64,000 bases of DNA. Origin: Ignavibacteriaceae bacterium. GTDB taxonomy: Bacteria; Bacteroidota; Ignavibacteria; Ignavibacteriales; Ignavibacteriaceae. The stretch spans positions 1-64,000 of the forward strand of contig JABDPB010000135.1 in assembly GCA_013042995.1 (NCBI GenBank). Direction: 5' to 3'. Positions 36,765 to 45,603 of the stretch are shown piece after piece (the stretch's first letter is position 1; the number at the start of each line of letters is the position of its first letter). The notes beneath the pieces are model-generated. The model was not told the origin of the DNA. It made no database searches and saw nothing but the letters and a program-made list of their open reading frames with translations. Both the position numbers and the translations under genes were made by a program.

Positions 36765-39638
36765 TTACAGTGTCCAAAAAGCCGAAATACCAAAAGATGT
36801 TGAACTATATCCCCTACCCGCTTGAACAGTAGAACCAAAAGTCAGTCTAGCTTGCAAAGAAATAAAACTTGATAATCTAAAGACTGCTAGTCCATAAAAT
36901 TCACGCAGAACAAAATTCTCTGAAGGAATATAACCTAACTTTCCACCAATGTCTGCTTTTACATCAGAGTTGTTTACAACAGTCCAATCGGCCCAAATGC
37001 TGTGTGATTCAAAGTTCTTTGGTGACCAGTACAATAAAGATTCATCATTAACATCGTAATAGTAGTACTCATATCCCAAACCGATTAGTTTATTAAAAAT
37101 TTTTCCAAAGCGAAGAACAAGTTTGTTTGCTCTGTTATCATCCGAAACATCAATGAAAGAATATATTCCAGAGAATTTCCAATCACCAGTAGGAATATAA
37201 TTTCCCTGCAGTGATAAAACATTTGATCGCAGTCTTACATCAACTAAAAAGGGAGAGTAAAGAACCTGTGCTGCATCCATAGAGTAAAAATTTGCGGTGA
37301 AGATGTATAAGTTTTGTTTTTCAATTTTTAAAGACAGGTTAGTTAAAAAACTGCTCTCACTATCGGGAAATAATGTTGCCCCGAATGCAGCACTTGCAGA
37401 AACAAGTTCACTAAAACGTGTTGAAATAATTCCTTTGAAGATTGAAATGCTATTTGTGATCGAATCAGAGCCAAGTGCACCTGCATAGCCTGCAGCAGCA
37501 AGTGATAGAAATTCTGTTACACCAAAGTCAAACCGTAGTCCGTACGTTGAGTAAAGAAAATCAAAATTATCAACGAAGTAATTTGCTTCGGGGGTAAGCA
37601 TTATGTATGCAGGGAAAGTATGAACCGAGGGACCTTCGATCCAGCTTAATCTTTCCATTAAAATAAATGATGATGGCGATATTTCAAGTAATTCATAATA
37701 AACCAGTTTTGCATTCGAAAAATCTTTTTGTGCAGTGTAACAATCACCTAAAAACAATTTTACCTCTGCGTCTTCAGGATTTAACAATGACAATTCATAA
37801 AATTCAATTTGTGCTTTGGAGTAATTTTTATTCCAGTACAGAAGCTTAGCTCTTTGTTTTCGTAGTTCAAAATCAATTGAATTTACTATAAGCAGTGCAT
37901 CGTAAATTTTTATAGCACTTAAGTAATCGCCTTTACACAAGTAGGCATTTGCTAGTTCCTTTTTAATTTTTGATTTTGAATCGTAAGTTTTTAGGTATTC
38001 TTCAAATGCTATTATCGCTTTTTCACATTCTTTATTGAATAAATATTTTCTTGCCTGCTCAAGCTTTAAATACAATTCGTTATCATAGTTTAATTTAATT
38101 TGCTGTTCCAACATTTTTGAAATTTTTAGCAACTCTTCATCATTGCCTTTTAATTCATAAGATTTTCCGTAATAGTATTTTGATTTTTCCAATTCATTTT
38201 TTTGAAGATAGAGCAAACTCATTGAGAGAAGTGCATCATAGTTATTTGGATATTTCTTTATAACATTTTCTAAATATTTTTGTGCTTCATCTAAATCTTT
38301 ATTTAACCAAACCAATAATTTCCCAAACAGAAGTTGATAATCTATATTATCAGGATATTGAGAAAGCAGCTGAGTTGTCTCTGAGAAAGCTGTATTAAAA
38401 TCACCAGCCCAAGAGCTTATCTGTGCGTAATTGTAAATCAGATTTGTGCTTGGAGAAAAATTCCCTTTAAAATCTGAAAGTAATTTAAGTGATTTCTCGA
38501 AATCTTTCTTTTCCGCATAAATGTGTGCTAGTTCAATTGTGCTCTTTTCATCGGAGAGATTTTCACTTAATTTTTTCTCCAACTCATTAGTTTTTTGCCA
38601 ATAGTAACTTTCTTTTTTTACTGTAAGTTTGTCTTTCAAATCAGAAATTTTATTCTCTTCAATTTGTGTGCTCGTTAAAACTTTCATTTGAGTTTCTGCT
38701 TCAGCAAACCTGTTTTTATCAATTAGCTCTTCAACTAACAATATTCTGCTGTGATGATCATCAGGATTTTTAGATATTTTTCTATAATATTTATCAATCG
38801 GATATTCGTAGGATGAAGGTGATATCGGCAAACCATAGTTGTGGAGTATTGTTGTATCGTTCACAGTGTAAACATATCCTTTGCCGCGGACCAAATCGTA
38901 GCCATCTAATGCTTCCTTAAAGTAAGGACGTAGCTTCAATGATTTTTTAAAGGCATAAATTGCAGTTTGTTTTTTACCAATCCACATTGTAAAATATCCG
39001 TAACGTGACCACAAGCGATGATCATCAGAATTTTTTTCTGTGTATTTCTTTAGCCAGGGTTCGCCTTTGGATATATGATTGTTTTTTGCCAGAATCTCTG
39101 TGTAACGTATTAGCTCATCAGCGGACGGATCTTCCCTTTTCAAATATTCATCGTACCACTTTTCAGCTTGTTCCCATTCGCCAATATTCTTAAAACATTT
39201 TCCAATTTCTAAATAATTGGTTGGTTTATTTGGGTTGAGTTCTATTTCTCTTTTATATCCAACTATTCTGTTATAGAGGAGTGTCTCCCATTTATCAATT
39301 ACACGATTCAAATTATAACTTATAGTCTCATTTTTTGGCTCAAGTTTTATTGCGGATCTGAAATCGTAAACCGCATTTTTATATTCTTTTCTATTCTCAA
39401 AACACAAACCTCTTAAATTATATCCAATTGCATTTTGCGGATTTGCAGAAATGTATCTGTTTAGCAAATTAATTGCTTCACCATACTTTCCATCTTTCAT
39501 TTGCTGCTCTGCTTGAACTCTTAAAATATCGTAAGTGCTTTGCGAGTTTAGTTGTTGATTAACTAAAAGAGTTAGAAAGGAGATAATAAGAGAGAATCGG
39601 ATTACCCTTTTAAATACTATCGGATTAACCTTTTTCAT
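36765..39638 (-). CDS. TPR-rich outer-membrane export protein (PgaA/BcsC-like)
   Basis: About 957 residues from the preferred ATG (complement of 39636-39638, MKKVNPIVFKRV); an in-frame ATG at 39680 would add 14 residues. A signal peptide ends near LNSQS. Ten or more TPR units fill roughly residues 30-640 (such as GYNLRGLCFENRKEYKNAVY and ANAYLCKGDYLSAIKIYDAL). The final ~270 residues alternate in amphipathic strands and end with SAFWTL, a beta-barrel with terminal aromatic. TPR superhelix plus C-terminal barrel is the plan of PgaA and BcsC, which carry polysaccharide across the outer membrane. It overlaps the KaiC-like gene by 14 nt. Confidence 0.85.
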   Translation of the reverse strand: MKKVNPIVFKRVIRFSLIISFLTLLVNQQLNSQSTYDILRVQAEQQMKDGKYGEAINLLNRYISANPQNAIGYNLRGLCFENRKEYKNAVYDFRSAIKLEPKNETISYNLNRVIDKWETLLYNRIVGYKREIELNPNKPTNYLEIGKCFKNIGEWEQAEKWYDEYLKREDPSADELIRYTEILAKNNHISKGEPWLKKYTEKNSDDHRLWSRYGYFTMWIGKKQTAIYAFKKSLKLRPYFKEALDGYDLVRGKGYVYTVNDTTILHNYGLPISPSSYEYPIDKYYRKISKNPDDHHSRILLVEELIDKNRFAEAETQMKVLTSTQIEENKISDLKDKLTVKKESYYWQKTNELEKKLSENLSDEKSTIELAHIYAEKKDFEKSLKLLSDFKGNFSPSTNLIYNYAQISSWAGDFNTAFSETTQLLSQYPDNIDYQLLFGKLLVWLNKDLDEAQKYLENVIKKYPNNYDALLSMSLLYLQKNELEKSKYYYGKSYELKGNDEELLKISKMLEQQIKLNYDNELYLKLEQARKYLFNKECEKAIIAFEEYLKTYDSKSKIKKELANAYLCKGDYLSAIKIYDALLIVNSIDFELRKQRAKLLYWNKNYSKAQIEFYELSLLNPEDAEVKLFLGDCYTAQKDFSNAKLVYYELLEISPSSFILMERLSWIEGPSVHTFPAYIMLTPEANYFVDNFDFLYSTYGLRFDFGVTEFLSLAAAGYAGALGSDSITNSISIFKGIISTRFSELVSASAAFGATLFPDSESSFLTNLSLKIEKQNLYIFTANFYSMDAAQVLYSPFLVDVRLRSNVLSLQGNYIPTGDWKFSGIYSFIDVSDDNRANKLVLRFGKIFNKLIGLGYEYYYYDVNDESLLYWSPKNFESHSIWADWTVVNNSDVKADIGGKLGYIPSENFVLREFYGLAVFRLSSFISLQARLTFGSTVQAGRGYSSTSFGISAFWTL

Positions 39639-40842
39639 TGAAATTTGCCGCAAATAGTTGATCGAACATTTCATCGGCACTATTTATATCTTGGTTAACC
39701 ATTGAGGTAAATACTGAGATAAACTGTGTAATTGAGCTCAGATAATTTGGAGCGATGCTTGGAAGGTTTTTTATAATTTGGGCTATGAAGTTTGAAATTT
39801 CTTTTTCTTCTTTAGTAAAAAGAACAAGCACCTTATTCTGTAGTGCACATATCTTATCTTTTTTATCCACTGAAAGTCTAATTGAATTTTGAAGCTGATT
39901 TAAGGTAAGTAAGTTATTCTGTAAGGCTTTTTCATCTAACTTAACTGAAACTAAAGTAAAAACCTCACCAGTGCTCTTAAAGTAAGCGATCTGATTATTT
40001 AATATCAATTTAAAGTCATCAATTGAGTATACATTGATCGGGTTGTACGACTTTTCGGTTATCTTCAAATCGGATAACCGAACGTATTCCTTCCGTTGAA
40101 TATCTGGTGCGATTCTGTCGTTTGAACTCAATGGAAAATACTCAATTTTAATACCTTCATAAGACTCAATAAAGTAGTCAGCAGCAAATTTTCCTTCTAT
40201 GTGTCCGACGTTTGGATATATTTCCATTTTGCCAGGTTCTTCTTTGCTTATAAAATCAGTTTCTTTTTGAAGAGAAATATAACCTGTAGAAAAATTTAAT
40301 AGTGAATTTGTAATTTGTTGTGCAGCAGGAGTTGCAGGTTCACCCAATACAAATAGACTTGTGATACCACTGTCTTCAACAGGTTCCATTGCTTCAGAGA
40401 AAGCATCATTTAAAAGGTTTAAATCTTTAAAAGCAATAAATGATGTCAGTTCATCGAATATAATTTTGTTTGGATTGTATTGATCAGCAACCTTTTTAAT
40501 ATCACGAAGATATTCGGCAAGATACGAATCCGGATCTTTAGCTACATCTATATTTTTAGTAGGTGTAACTCTTACAACAACAACCGAATTTTGATTCATA
40601 CATTCCTGAAGATCAAAATGTATTGCCGCAGCATTTATCATTAAATCCTTCGGACGCACACTTGTAAAATAGAGGCACTTTTCTCTCTGTTTAACAGACT
40701 GCTTTACAAATTGTAAAGCAAGAATAGTTTTGCCAGATTTTTTTGGCCCAAAAAGAAAGTACGTTCCACCTCTATAAAATCCGCCCCAAGTTAGATCAAC
40801 AAGTGGAATTCCGGAAGGGATAACCTGAATTTTTTCCTTCAT
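39625..40842 (-). CDS. KaiC-like RecA-fold ATPase with a C-terminal GGDEF-like domain
   Basis: A 405-residue cytoplasmic protein with a single KaiC/RadA-type ATPase domain. It shows the IPSGIPLVDLTWGG entry, Walker A FGPKKSGKT (31-39), the KCLYFTSVRPKDLM strand and Walker B KIIFDELTS near 148. Unlike KaiC it has one ATPase domain, not two. The C-terminal ~110 residues read like a decayed GGDEF domain (FTLVSVKLDEKALQNNLLTL, then KDKICALQNKVLVLFTKEE) with the GGDEF motif absent. It is the first of the polysaccharide genes and probably regulatory. This domain reading is by pattern and is less sure than the ATPase call. Confidence 0.78.
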   Translation of the reverse strand: MKEKIQVIPSGIPLVDLTWGGFYRGGTYFLFGPKKSGKTILALQFVKQSVKQREKCLYFTSVRPKDLMINAAAIHFDLQECMNQNSVVVVRVTPTKNIDVAKDPDSYLAEYLRDIKKVADQYNPNKIIFDELTSFIAFKDLNLLNDAFSEAMEPVEDSGITSLFVLGEPATPAAQQITNSLLNFSTGYISLQKETDFISKEEPGKMEIYPNVGHIEGKFAADYFIESYEGIKIEYFPLSSNDRIAPDIQRKEYVRLSDLKITEKSYNPINVYSIDDFKLILNNQIAYFKSTGEVFTLVSVKLDEKALQNNLLTLNQLQNSIRLSVDKKDKICALQNKVLVLFTKEEKEISNFIAQIIKNLPSIAPNYLSSITQFISVFTSMVNQDINSADEMFDQLFAANFNEKG

Positions 40843-41124
40843 AGCCCTCAGAAATTTTCACTAATTATGCCAAATTTTGTGCCGAATAAGCACTTTTACT
40901 TAGGCGTTAAATACTTTGCAGAAGCAATTTATCTTGCCCTAAAGAGAGACGAAAAAAAATATAGTGTACTATTATGCAACAATAAAATCGCTTAAATTTT
41001 CAATGTTATCAGCTATTTATGAGCATCAATTATTAATTCTAGTTAAAAAAATGGATTGGTGAAATTTGAAGAGATGATGAAGTGTCGAAAGGAATTTTTA
41101 CGTGGATGAACTTTTACTCTCTCA

Positions 41125-41502
41125 TTAGTTAAAAATTAATTTTTCAATTTCGCTACAGATTATTTTTTTATCAATCGGTTTTGAAATAAAGGTATTGGCA
41201 TTTTCATTAAAAAATGTTTTGTCCTCATCTGATAAATCATAAGCAGTCATAATAATTACTGGTAGTTCAGTTTTATTGTATTTTTCTCTTAAAAATGTAA
41301 GTATGTCCTTACCATCTCCCTCACCATTCAAATTAACGTCCAATAATATTATATCGAAAGAATTATTACGAACAACATTTATTGCATCGGCAGCATTGTT
41401 TATTAATTCAACATTATAGTTATCTCGAAGGGCAACTTTGATTATTAATTGAGTTTCGCGGTTATCTTCAACTACAAGTATGTTTTTACGCTCCCCAATC
41501 AT
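41125..41502 (-). CDS. Stand-alone receiver domain protein (CheY-like)
   Basis: A 125-residue single receiver domain. It has VVEDN at the N-terminus, phosphoacceptor Asp in ILLDVNLNGEGDG, the Thr of MTAYDLS and the Lys of ISKPID. No output domain. It lies about 280 nt upstream of the KaiC-like gene on the same strand. The VNLNGE(G/Y) stretch after the Asp resembles that of the receiver of the hybrid protein at 28052, so the two may share a partner. It may pass phosphate to or regulate the KaiC-like protein; this is inference. Confidence 0.9.
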   Translation of the reverse strand: MIGERKNILVVEDNRETQLIIKVALRDNYNVELINNAADAINVVRNNSFDIILLDVNLNGEGDGKDILTFLREKYNKTELPVIIMTAYDLSDEDKTFFNENANTFISKPIDKKIICSEIEKLIFN

Positions 41503-41536
41503 TTTAAATAGACATTGCTGGTGTATAAAACTAACT

Positions 41537-42157
41537 TTACTTCTTATCGAAATTACTTCTAAATATCACATCCCAAAATGGACTACTAACACCATAGCCT
41601 TTATACTCATCCTGAAAATGATGAAGCATATGATGATTTTTTATTGCAAGCCAGAACTTGTTGTGCATATTAAAGTGGTGGATAGCGTAGTGAGTTATAT
41701 CATAAAAAAGATAACCGAGTATGAATCCCGCAAAAAACGGAAGCATCAATGCTTGACCAAAAATTGCTAAAAAGATAAAATAAAAAAGAACAGCAAGTGG
41801 GATGCTCACTGAAGGAGGCATGACCAATCTTTTCGAATCGCTCGGATAATCATGATGAACTCCGTGAAACATAAAATGTATTTTCTTGCCAAATTTACTT
41901 TTTGCAGGAAAGTGAAATATAAATCTGTGCAATATATATTCTGTTAAAGTCCACGCTGCAATTCCTGCTAAAAACAAACCTGCTATAGTCAAGGCTGCTA
42001 AATTGTAAACTCCTACAGAGAGATAAGTTAAAACAGCAATAACAGGCAAATAAATAATAATAGGAATAGAAAAATGAACACGTGAAAATGCTTCCAAAAA
42101 ATCGTTATCGAACATTCTAACAGTTTCATCTTTGTTAGATACGAAATTTTTACCCAT
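41537..42157 (-). CDS. Fatty-acid hydroxylase superfamily membrane protein
   Basis: A 206-residue integral membrane di-iron protein. The His boxes of the sterol desaturase/fatty-acid hydroxylase superfamily are present: HRFIFH, HGVHHDYP, HYAIHH, and HHMLHH near the C-terminus. Three to four membrane segments lie between them. The short form with this spacing resembles sphingolipid/ceramide fatty-acid 2-hydroxylases (Scs7-like without cytochrome b5). A role in hydroxylating membrane lipids is likely; the substrate is not known. It ends 34 nt before the receiver gene on the same strand. Confidence 0.87.
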   Translation of the reverse strand: MGKNFVSNKDETVRMFDNDFLEAFSRVHFSIPIIIYLPVIAVLTYLSVGVYNLAALTIAGLFLAGIAAWTLTEYILHRFIFHFPAKSKFGKKIHFMFHGVHHDYPSDSKRLVMPPSVSIPLAVLFYFIFLAIFGQALMLPFFAGFILGYLFYDITHYAIHHFNMHNKFWLAIKNHHMLHHFQDEYKGYGVSSPFWDVIFRSNFDKK

Positions 42158-42495
42158 AGTAATTTCCTTAAATGTTAATTTTTGCCAGCCGAAATTTAAA
42201 GATAAAAATGGAATAATAAAGGATAATTTCTGTCAGTTTTATAATGTTTTATTACTAATTCACATTATACAACTGTTATTTTTTTAATAATTAAAGAGTG
42301 CAGCTATTAAACTTGATCGAATAGTAAGGTTAATAACATCTTATCAAATTAACAATCTTAAGTACGTTAAAAATAACTTTTGGATAAGTGACGCAAACAA
42401 AAATTTGGTAATAAATTCCAAAGTTTTCATATTCCACTTCAAGTTTTCGAAAATAAATATATCACTTATTCTCGTTTCACAAAACACTCTAATTT
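42158..42495. other. Divergent intergenic region
   Basis: About 340 AT-rich bases between the hydroxylase gene (minus) and the transporter gene (plus). Promoters for both directions must lie here, but no convincing boxes, repeats, RNA genes or ORFs are seen. Confidence 0.6.
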
Positions 42496-43887
42496 ATGGA
42501 AATAAAAAGAGAAAACTGGGGTTCTAAAACAGGGTTTATACTTGCAGCGGCCGGTTCAGCAATTGGTTTAGGGAACATCTGGAAATTTCCTTATATAGCT
42601 GGAGAAAACGGTGGTGCTTCATTTATTATTGTCTATCTAATTTGTATTGGGATAATTGGTCTCCCAGTACTAACCGCGGAAATATTAATTGGAAGAACAA
42701 CCCAAAGAAATCCTGTGGGTGCATTTTATAAATTAAGCCAATCAAAATTTTGGGCGGGCTTAGGTGGAATGGGAGTAGTTGCAGGATTTTTAATTTTATC
42801 ATTCTATGCTGTTATTGCAGGATGGGCTATCGGTTATATTATTGAAGCGCTGAATGGAAACTTTTATAATTTTACCGAAGCTACAAGCTCAGCAGTCCAT
42901 TTCAATAACCTCGTAGGAAATATCTACTGGATGCTTGGATACTTTAGTCTATTTATGTTAATTACAATGATTATTGTATTTGCGGGCGTTCAAAAAGGAA
43001 TTGAACGCGGAAGTAAGATTTTAATGCCAATCTTATTATTTCTATTAATAATTTTAATGATTCGCGGTGTTACTCTGGAAGGGGCTGAAACTGGCTTGGA
43101 GTTTTTATGGTACCCTGACTGGAGTAAAATTAATGCTCAGTCAATTCTGATTGCACTAGGGCATGCATTTTTTACACTCAGCCTTGGAATGGGCGCAATG
43201 TTAACATACGGCAGTTATATGTCCAAAAAGGATAGCGTCCCAAACTCAGCTATACAAATTGTATTTCTAGATACATTTATAGCCTTAGTAGCCGGAATTG
43301 CAATATTCACTTCAGTTTTTGCTGTAGGATTGGACCCAGCTGCAGGACCTGGATTAATTTTTCATACACTTCCAAGTGTTTTTATAAAAATGCCTGGAGG
43401 CTACATCTTTTCAATTTTATTTTTTGTTCTGTTAAGTATTGCAGCTTTAACTTCAGCAATTTCACTTTTGGAAGTTGTAGTCTCATTCTTTGTTGACGAG
43501 TTAAAGTGGAAAAGGCATACAGCCGCAATCTTGTTAACATTAATCATATCATTACTTGGAGTTCCAAGCGCCCTATCATATAATATTTTAGCTGATTTTA
43601 CAATTTTTGGTTTAAACTTTTTTGATTTAGTGGATTTTATCGCATCTAATATATTATTACCACTTGGTGGATTACTAATTGCAGTATTTGTTGCATGGGT
43701 TTGGGGTTTTGAAAGAGTGCTTCCAAATTTGAAAGAGGGTGCCGAAAAATTATTTGAAAAATATCCTGCTATCATTACAACATGGAAAATATTTTTAAAA
43801 TACTTTTCACCAGTTTTAATATTTTTAGTTTTTTTACATTCTATTGGACTTCTGGATAAAATTCTAAATCTATTTACTGGATCATAA
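42496..43887 (+). CDS. Neurotransmitter:sodium symporter family transporter
   Basis: A 463-residue LeuT-fold inner-membrane protein of the NSS/SNF family. The N-terminal signature WGSKTGFILAAAGSAIGLGN includes the unwound first helix that binds sodium and substrate. GNIWKFPYIAGENGGASF follows directly. Eleven to twelve membrane segments are visible, as usual in bacterial members. Substrates of relatives are amino acids such as leucine, alanine or tryptophan. A second sodium-coupled amino-acid carrier gene follows after 30 nt, so they may form an operon. Confidence 0.93.
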   Translation: MEIKRENWGSKTGFILAAAGSAIGLGNIWKFPYIAGENGGASFIIVYLICIGIIGLPVLTAEILIGRTTQRNPVGAFYKLSQSKFWAGLGGMGVVAGFLILSFYAVIAGWAIGYIIEALNGNFYNFTEATSSAVHFNNLVGNIYWMLGYFSLFMLITMIIVFAGVQKGIERGSKILMPILLFLLIILMIRGVTLEGAETGLEFLWYPDWSKINAQSILIALGHAFFTLSLGMGAMLTYGSYMSKKDSVPNSAIQIVFLDTFIALVAGIAIFTSVFAVGLDPAAGPGLIFHTLPSVFIKMPGGYIFSILFFVLLSIAALTSAISLLEVVVSFFVDELKWKRHTAAILLTLIISLLGVPSALSYNILADFTIFGLNFFDLVDFIASNILLPLGGLLIAVFVAWVWGFERVLPNLKEGAEKLFEKYPAIITTWKIFLKYFSPVLIFLVFLHSIGLLDKILNLFTGS

Positions 43888-43917
43888 AATCAATATTAAT
43901 AAGACGCATACAATTAC

Positions 43918-45534
43918 ATGAAAAAATCCACAGCCGGAATTTTATCTTTCTCAGTTATCTTCATTGTTATTTTTGTTGCACTCACACTCTTTAAATTAGA
44001 TACAGAAACTCTTTTCAATTTTGTATGGTCATTCCCAGGGAATTTTGAGTTTATTGAAAAATTACCCAGCGCAGATTTACCATTAGGTTCAATTCCACTT
44101 ATGGTTATAATATTAGTTGGAACCGGTGTATTTGTAACCTTCAAGCTGGGGTTTCCGCAGATTAAATATTTCTGGCATGGTGTTAAAGTTACAATGGGTA
44201 AATATGATAATCCTCAGGATGAAGGTGACTTAAATCATTTTAGAGCACTAACTACTGCACTTTCGGCAACAGTTGGAATTGGAAATATAGCAGGTGTTGC
44301 AACGGCATTATACTATGGAGGCCCGGGGGCATTATTTTGGATGTGGGTAACAGCTTTTTTCGGAACTACACTTAAATATGCCGAATCTTCTCTTTCACTT
44401 AAGTATAGAGAAATTGATGAAGACGGTCATACTGCCGGCGGTCCGATGTATACCATTGAACGAGGATTGGGTAAAAACTGGAGATGGCTTGCTGTTATGT
44501 TTGCCTGCTTTGCAGTTATCTGTTCTTTTGCAACTGGAAATGCAATCCAATCTTTCACTGTTTCAGATCAGGTGTATTCAGAATCTGTACAGCTTCTCGG
44601 TGCAAACCATTTTTTAACTGTTAAGCACACAATTTTTAGCGGTTTTGATTTATCAATGCAACAAGTAATAAATGGATTAGTTCTGGCAGTAATAGTGGGT
44701 CTAGTGATTATCGGTGGAATAAGAAGAATCGGAAGAGTAACGGGTTTTCTTGCCCCCATTATGGCAATGATATATGTCCTTTCAGCAATTTTGATATTAG
44801 CATACTACTATCCAAAACTTGGAAGTAGTGTAAGTCTAATTTTTGAAATGGCTTTTAATCCGCCTGCAGAAATAGCAGGAATTGGAGGCGGAACTTTTCT
44901 TGTTATGTTGAATACACTTCTTTGGGGAGTTAAACGTGGTTTGTATTCAAACGAGGCTGGACAGGGCAGCGCTGCAATTGCTCACTCAACGGCAAAAACC
45001 AAATTTGCAATTCGCGAAGGTTCTGTTGCCATGCTGGGTCCATTTATTGATACAATAATGATTTGTTCACTTACGGGTCTGGTTATAATTACCACAGATG
45101 CCTGGCATCATACAGAATATTTTATTAAGCACATAGACCCAAATTTTACGGGCGAATTGTTTAACAGCAGCTTGCTAACCTCATTTGCATTTAAGCAGGG
45201 ATTAAGCTGGCTAATAAGTTATGGTGATAAAATAGTAACTGTTTCTGTTTTGCTATTTGCTATTTCAACTGCAATAAGCTGGTCTTACTATGGAGATCGT
45301 TCAGCAAATTATTTGTTTGGTAAAAAAGCAATTCTTCCTTATAAATGGATTTTCCTAGTCTTTGTATTTATAGGTGCAATTGCAGAGTTAGAAGCAGTTT
45401 GGGCTTTTGGTGATGCTGCGCTTGGATTTATGACTTTTCCGAATCTTGTTTCAATTATTCTACTTTCCACTCCGCTATTAAGTATGAGTAAAAAGTATTT
45501 TTCTATTAAACATAAGGAATATAAAAAAGATTAA
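43918..45534 (+). CDS. Alanine/glycine:cation symporter (AGCS family)
   Basis: A 538-residue sodium-coupled transporter of the AGCS family. Family motifs are ALSATVGIGNIAGVATAL, YGGPGALFWMW, KYAESSLSLKYRE and HTAGGPMYTIERGLG. The later NEAGQGSAAIAHSTA is also diagnostic. About ten membrane segments. The N-terminus is longer than in many relatives, with a hydrophobic segment and an acidic stretch before the first conserved helix. Probably imports alanine and/or glycine, consistent with a glycine cleavage enzyme in the window. Confidence 0.94.
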   Translation: MKKSTAGILSFSVIFIVIFVALTLFKLDTETLFNFVWSFPGNFEFIEKLPSADLPLGSIPLMVIILVGTGVFVTFKLGFPQIKYFWHGVKVTMGKYDNPQDEGDLNHFRALTTALSATVGIGNIAGVATALYYGGPGALFWMWVTAFFGTTLKYAESSLSLKYREIDEDGHTAGGPMYTIERGLGKNWRWLAVMFACFAVICSFATGNAIQSFTVSDQVYSESVQLLGANHFLTVKHTIFSGFDLSMQQVINGLVLAVIVGLVIIGGIRRIGRVTGFLAPIMAMIYVLSAILILAYYYPKLGSSVSLIFEMAFNPPAEIAGIGGGTFLVMLNTLLWGVKRGLYSNEAGQGSAAIAHSTAKTKFAIREGSVAMLGPFIDTIMICSLTGLVIITTDAWHHTEYFIKHIDPNFTGELFNSSLLTSFAFKQGLSWLISYGDKIVTVSVLLFAISTAISWSYYGDRSANYLFGKKAILPYKWIFLVFVFIGAIAELEAVWAFGDAALGFMTFPNLVSIILLSTPLLSMSKKYFSIKHKEYKKD

Positions 45535-45603
45535 TTGGAGGAAGATTAATCTGTGTCGGAATGATTGAAACACAAGAAAGATGATTTAACCAAAAAATTA
45601 ATT

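Noticed and set aside
39625..40842. Circadian clock protein KaiC
   Set aside because: Only one RecA-fold domain is present instead of two, the length is 405 rather than about 520 residues, and no kaiA or kaiB is nearby.
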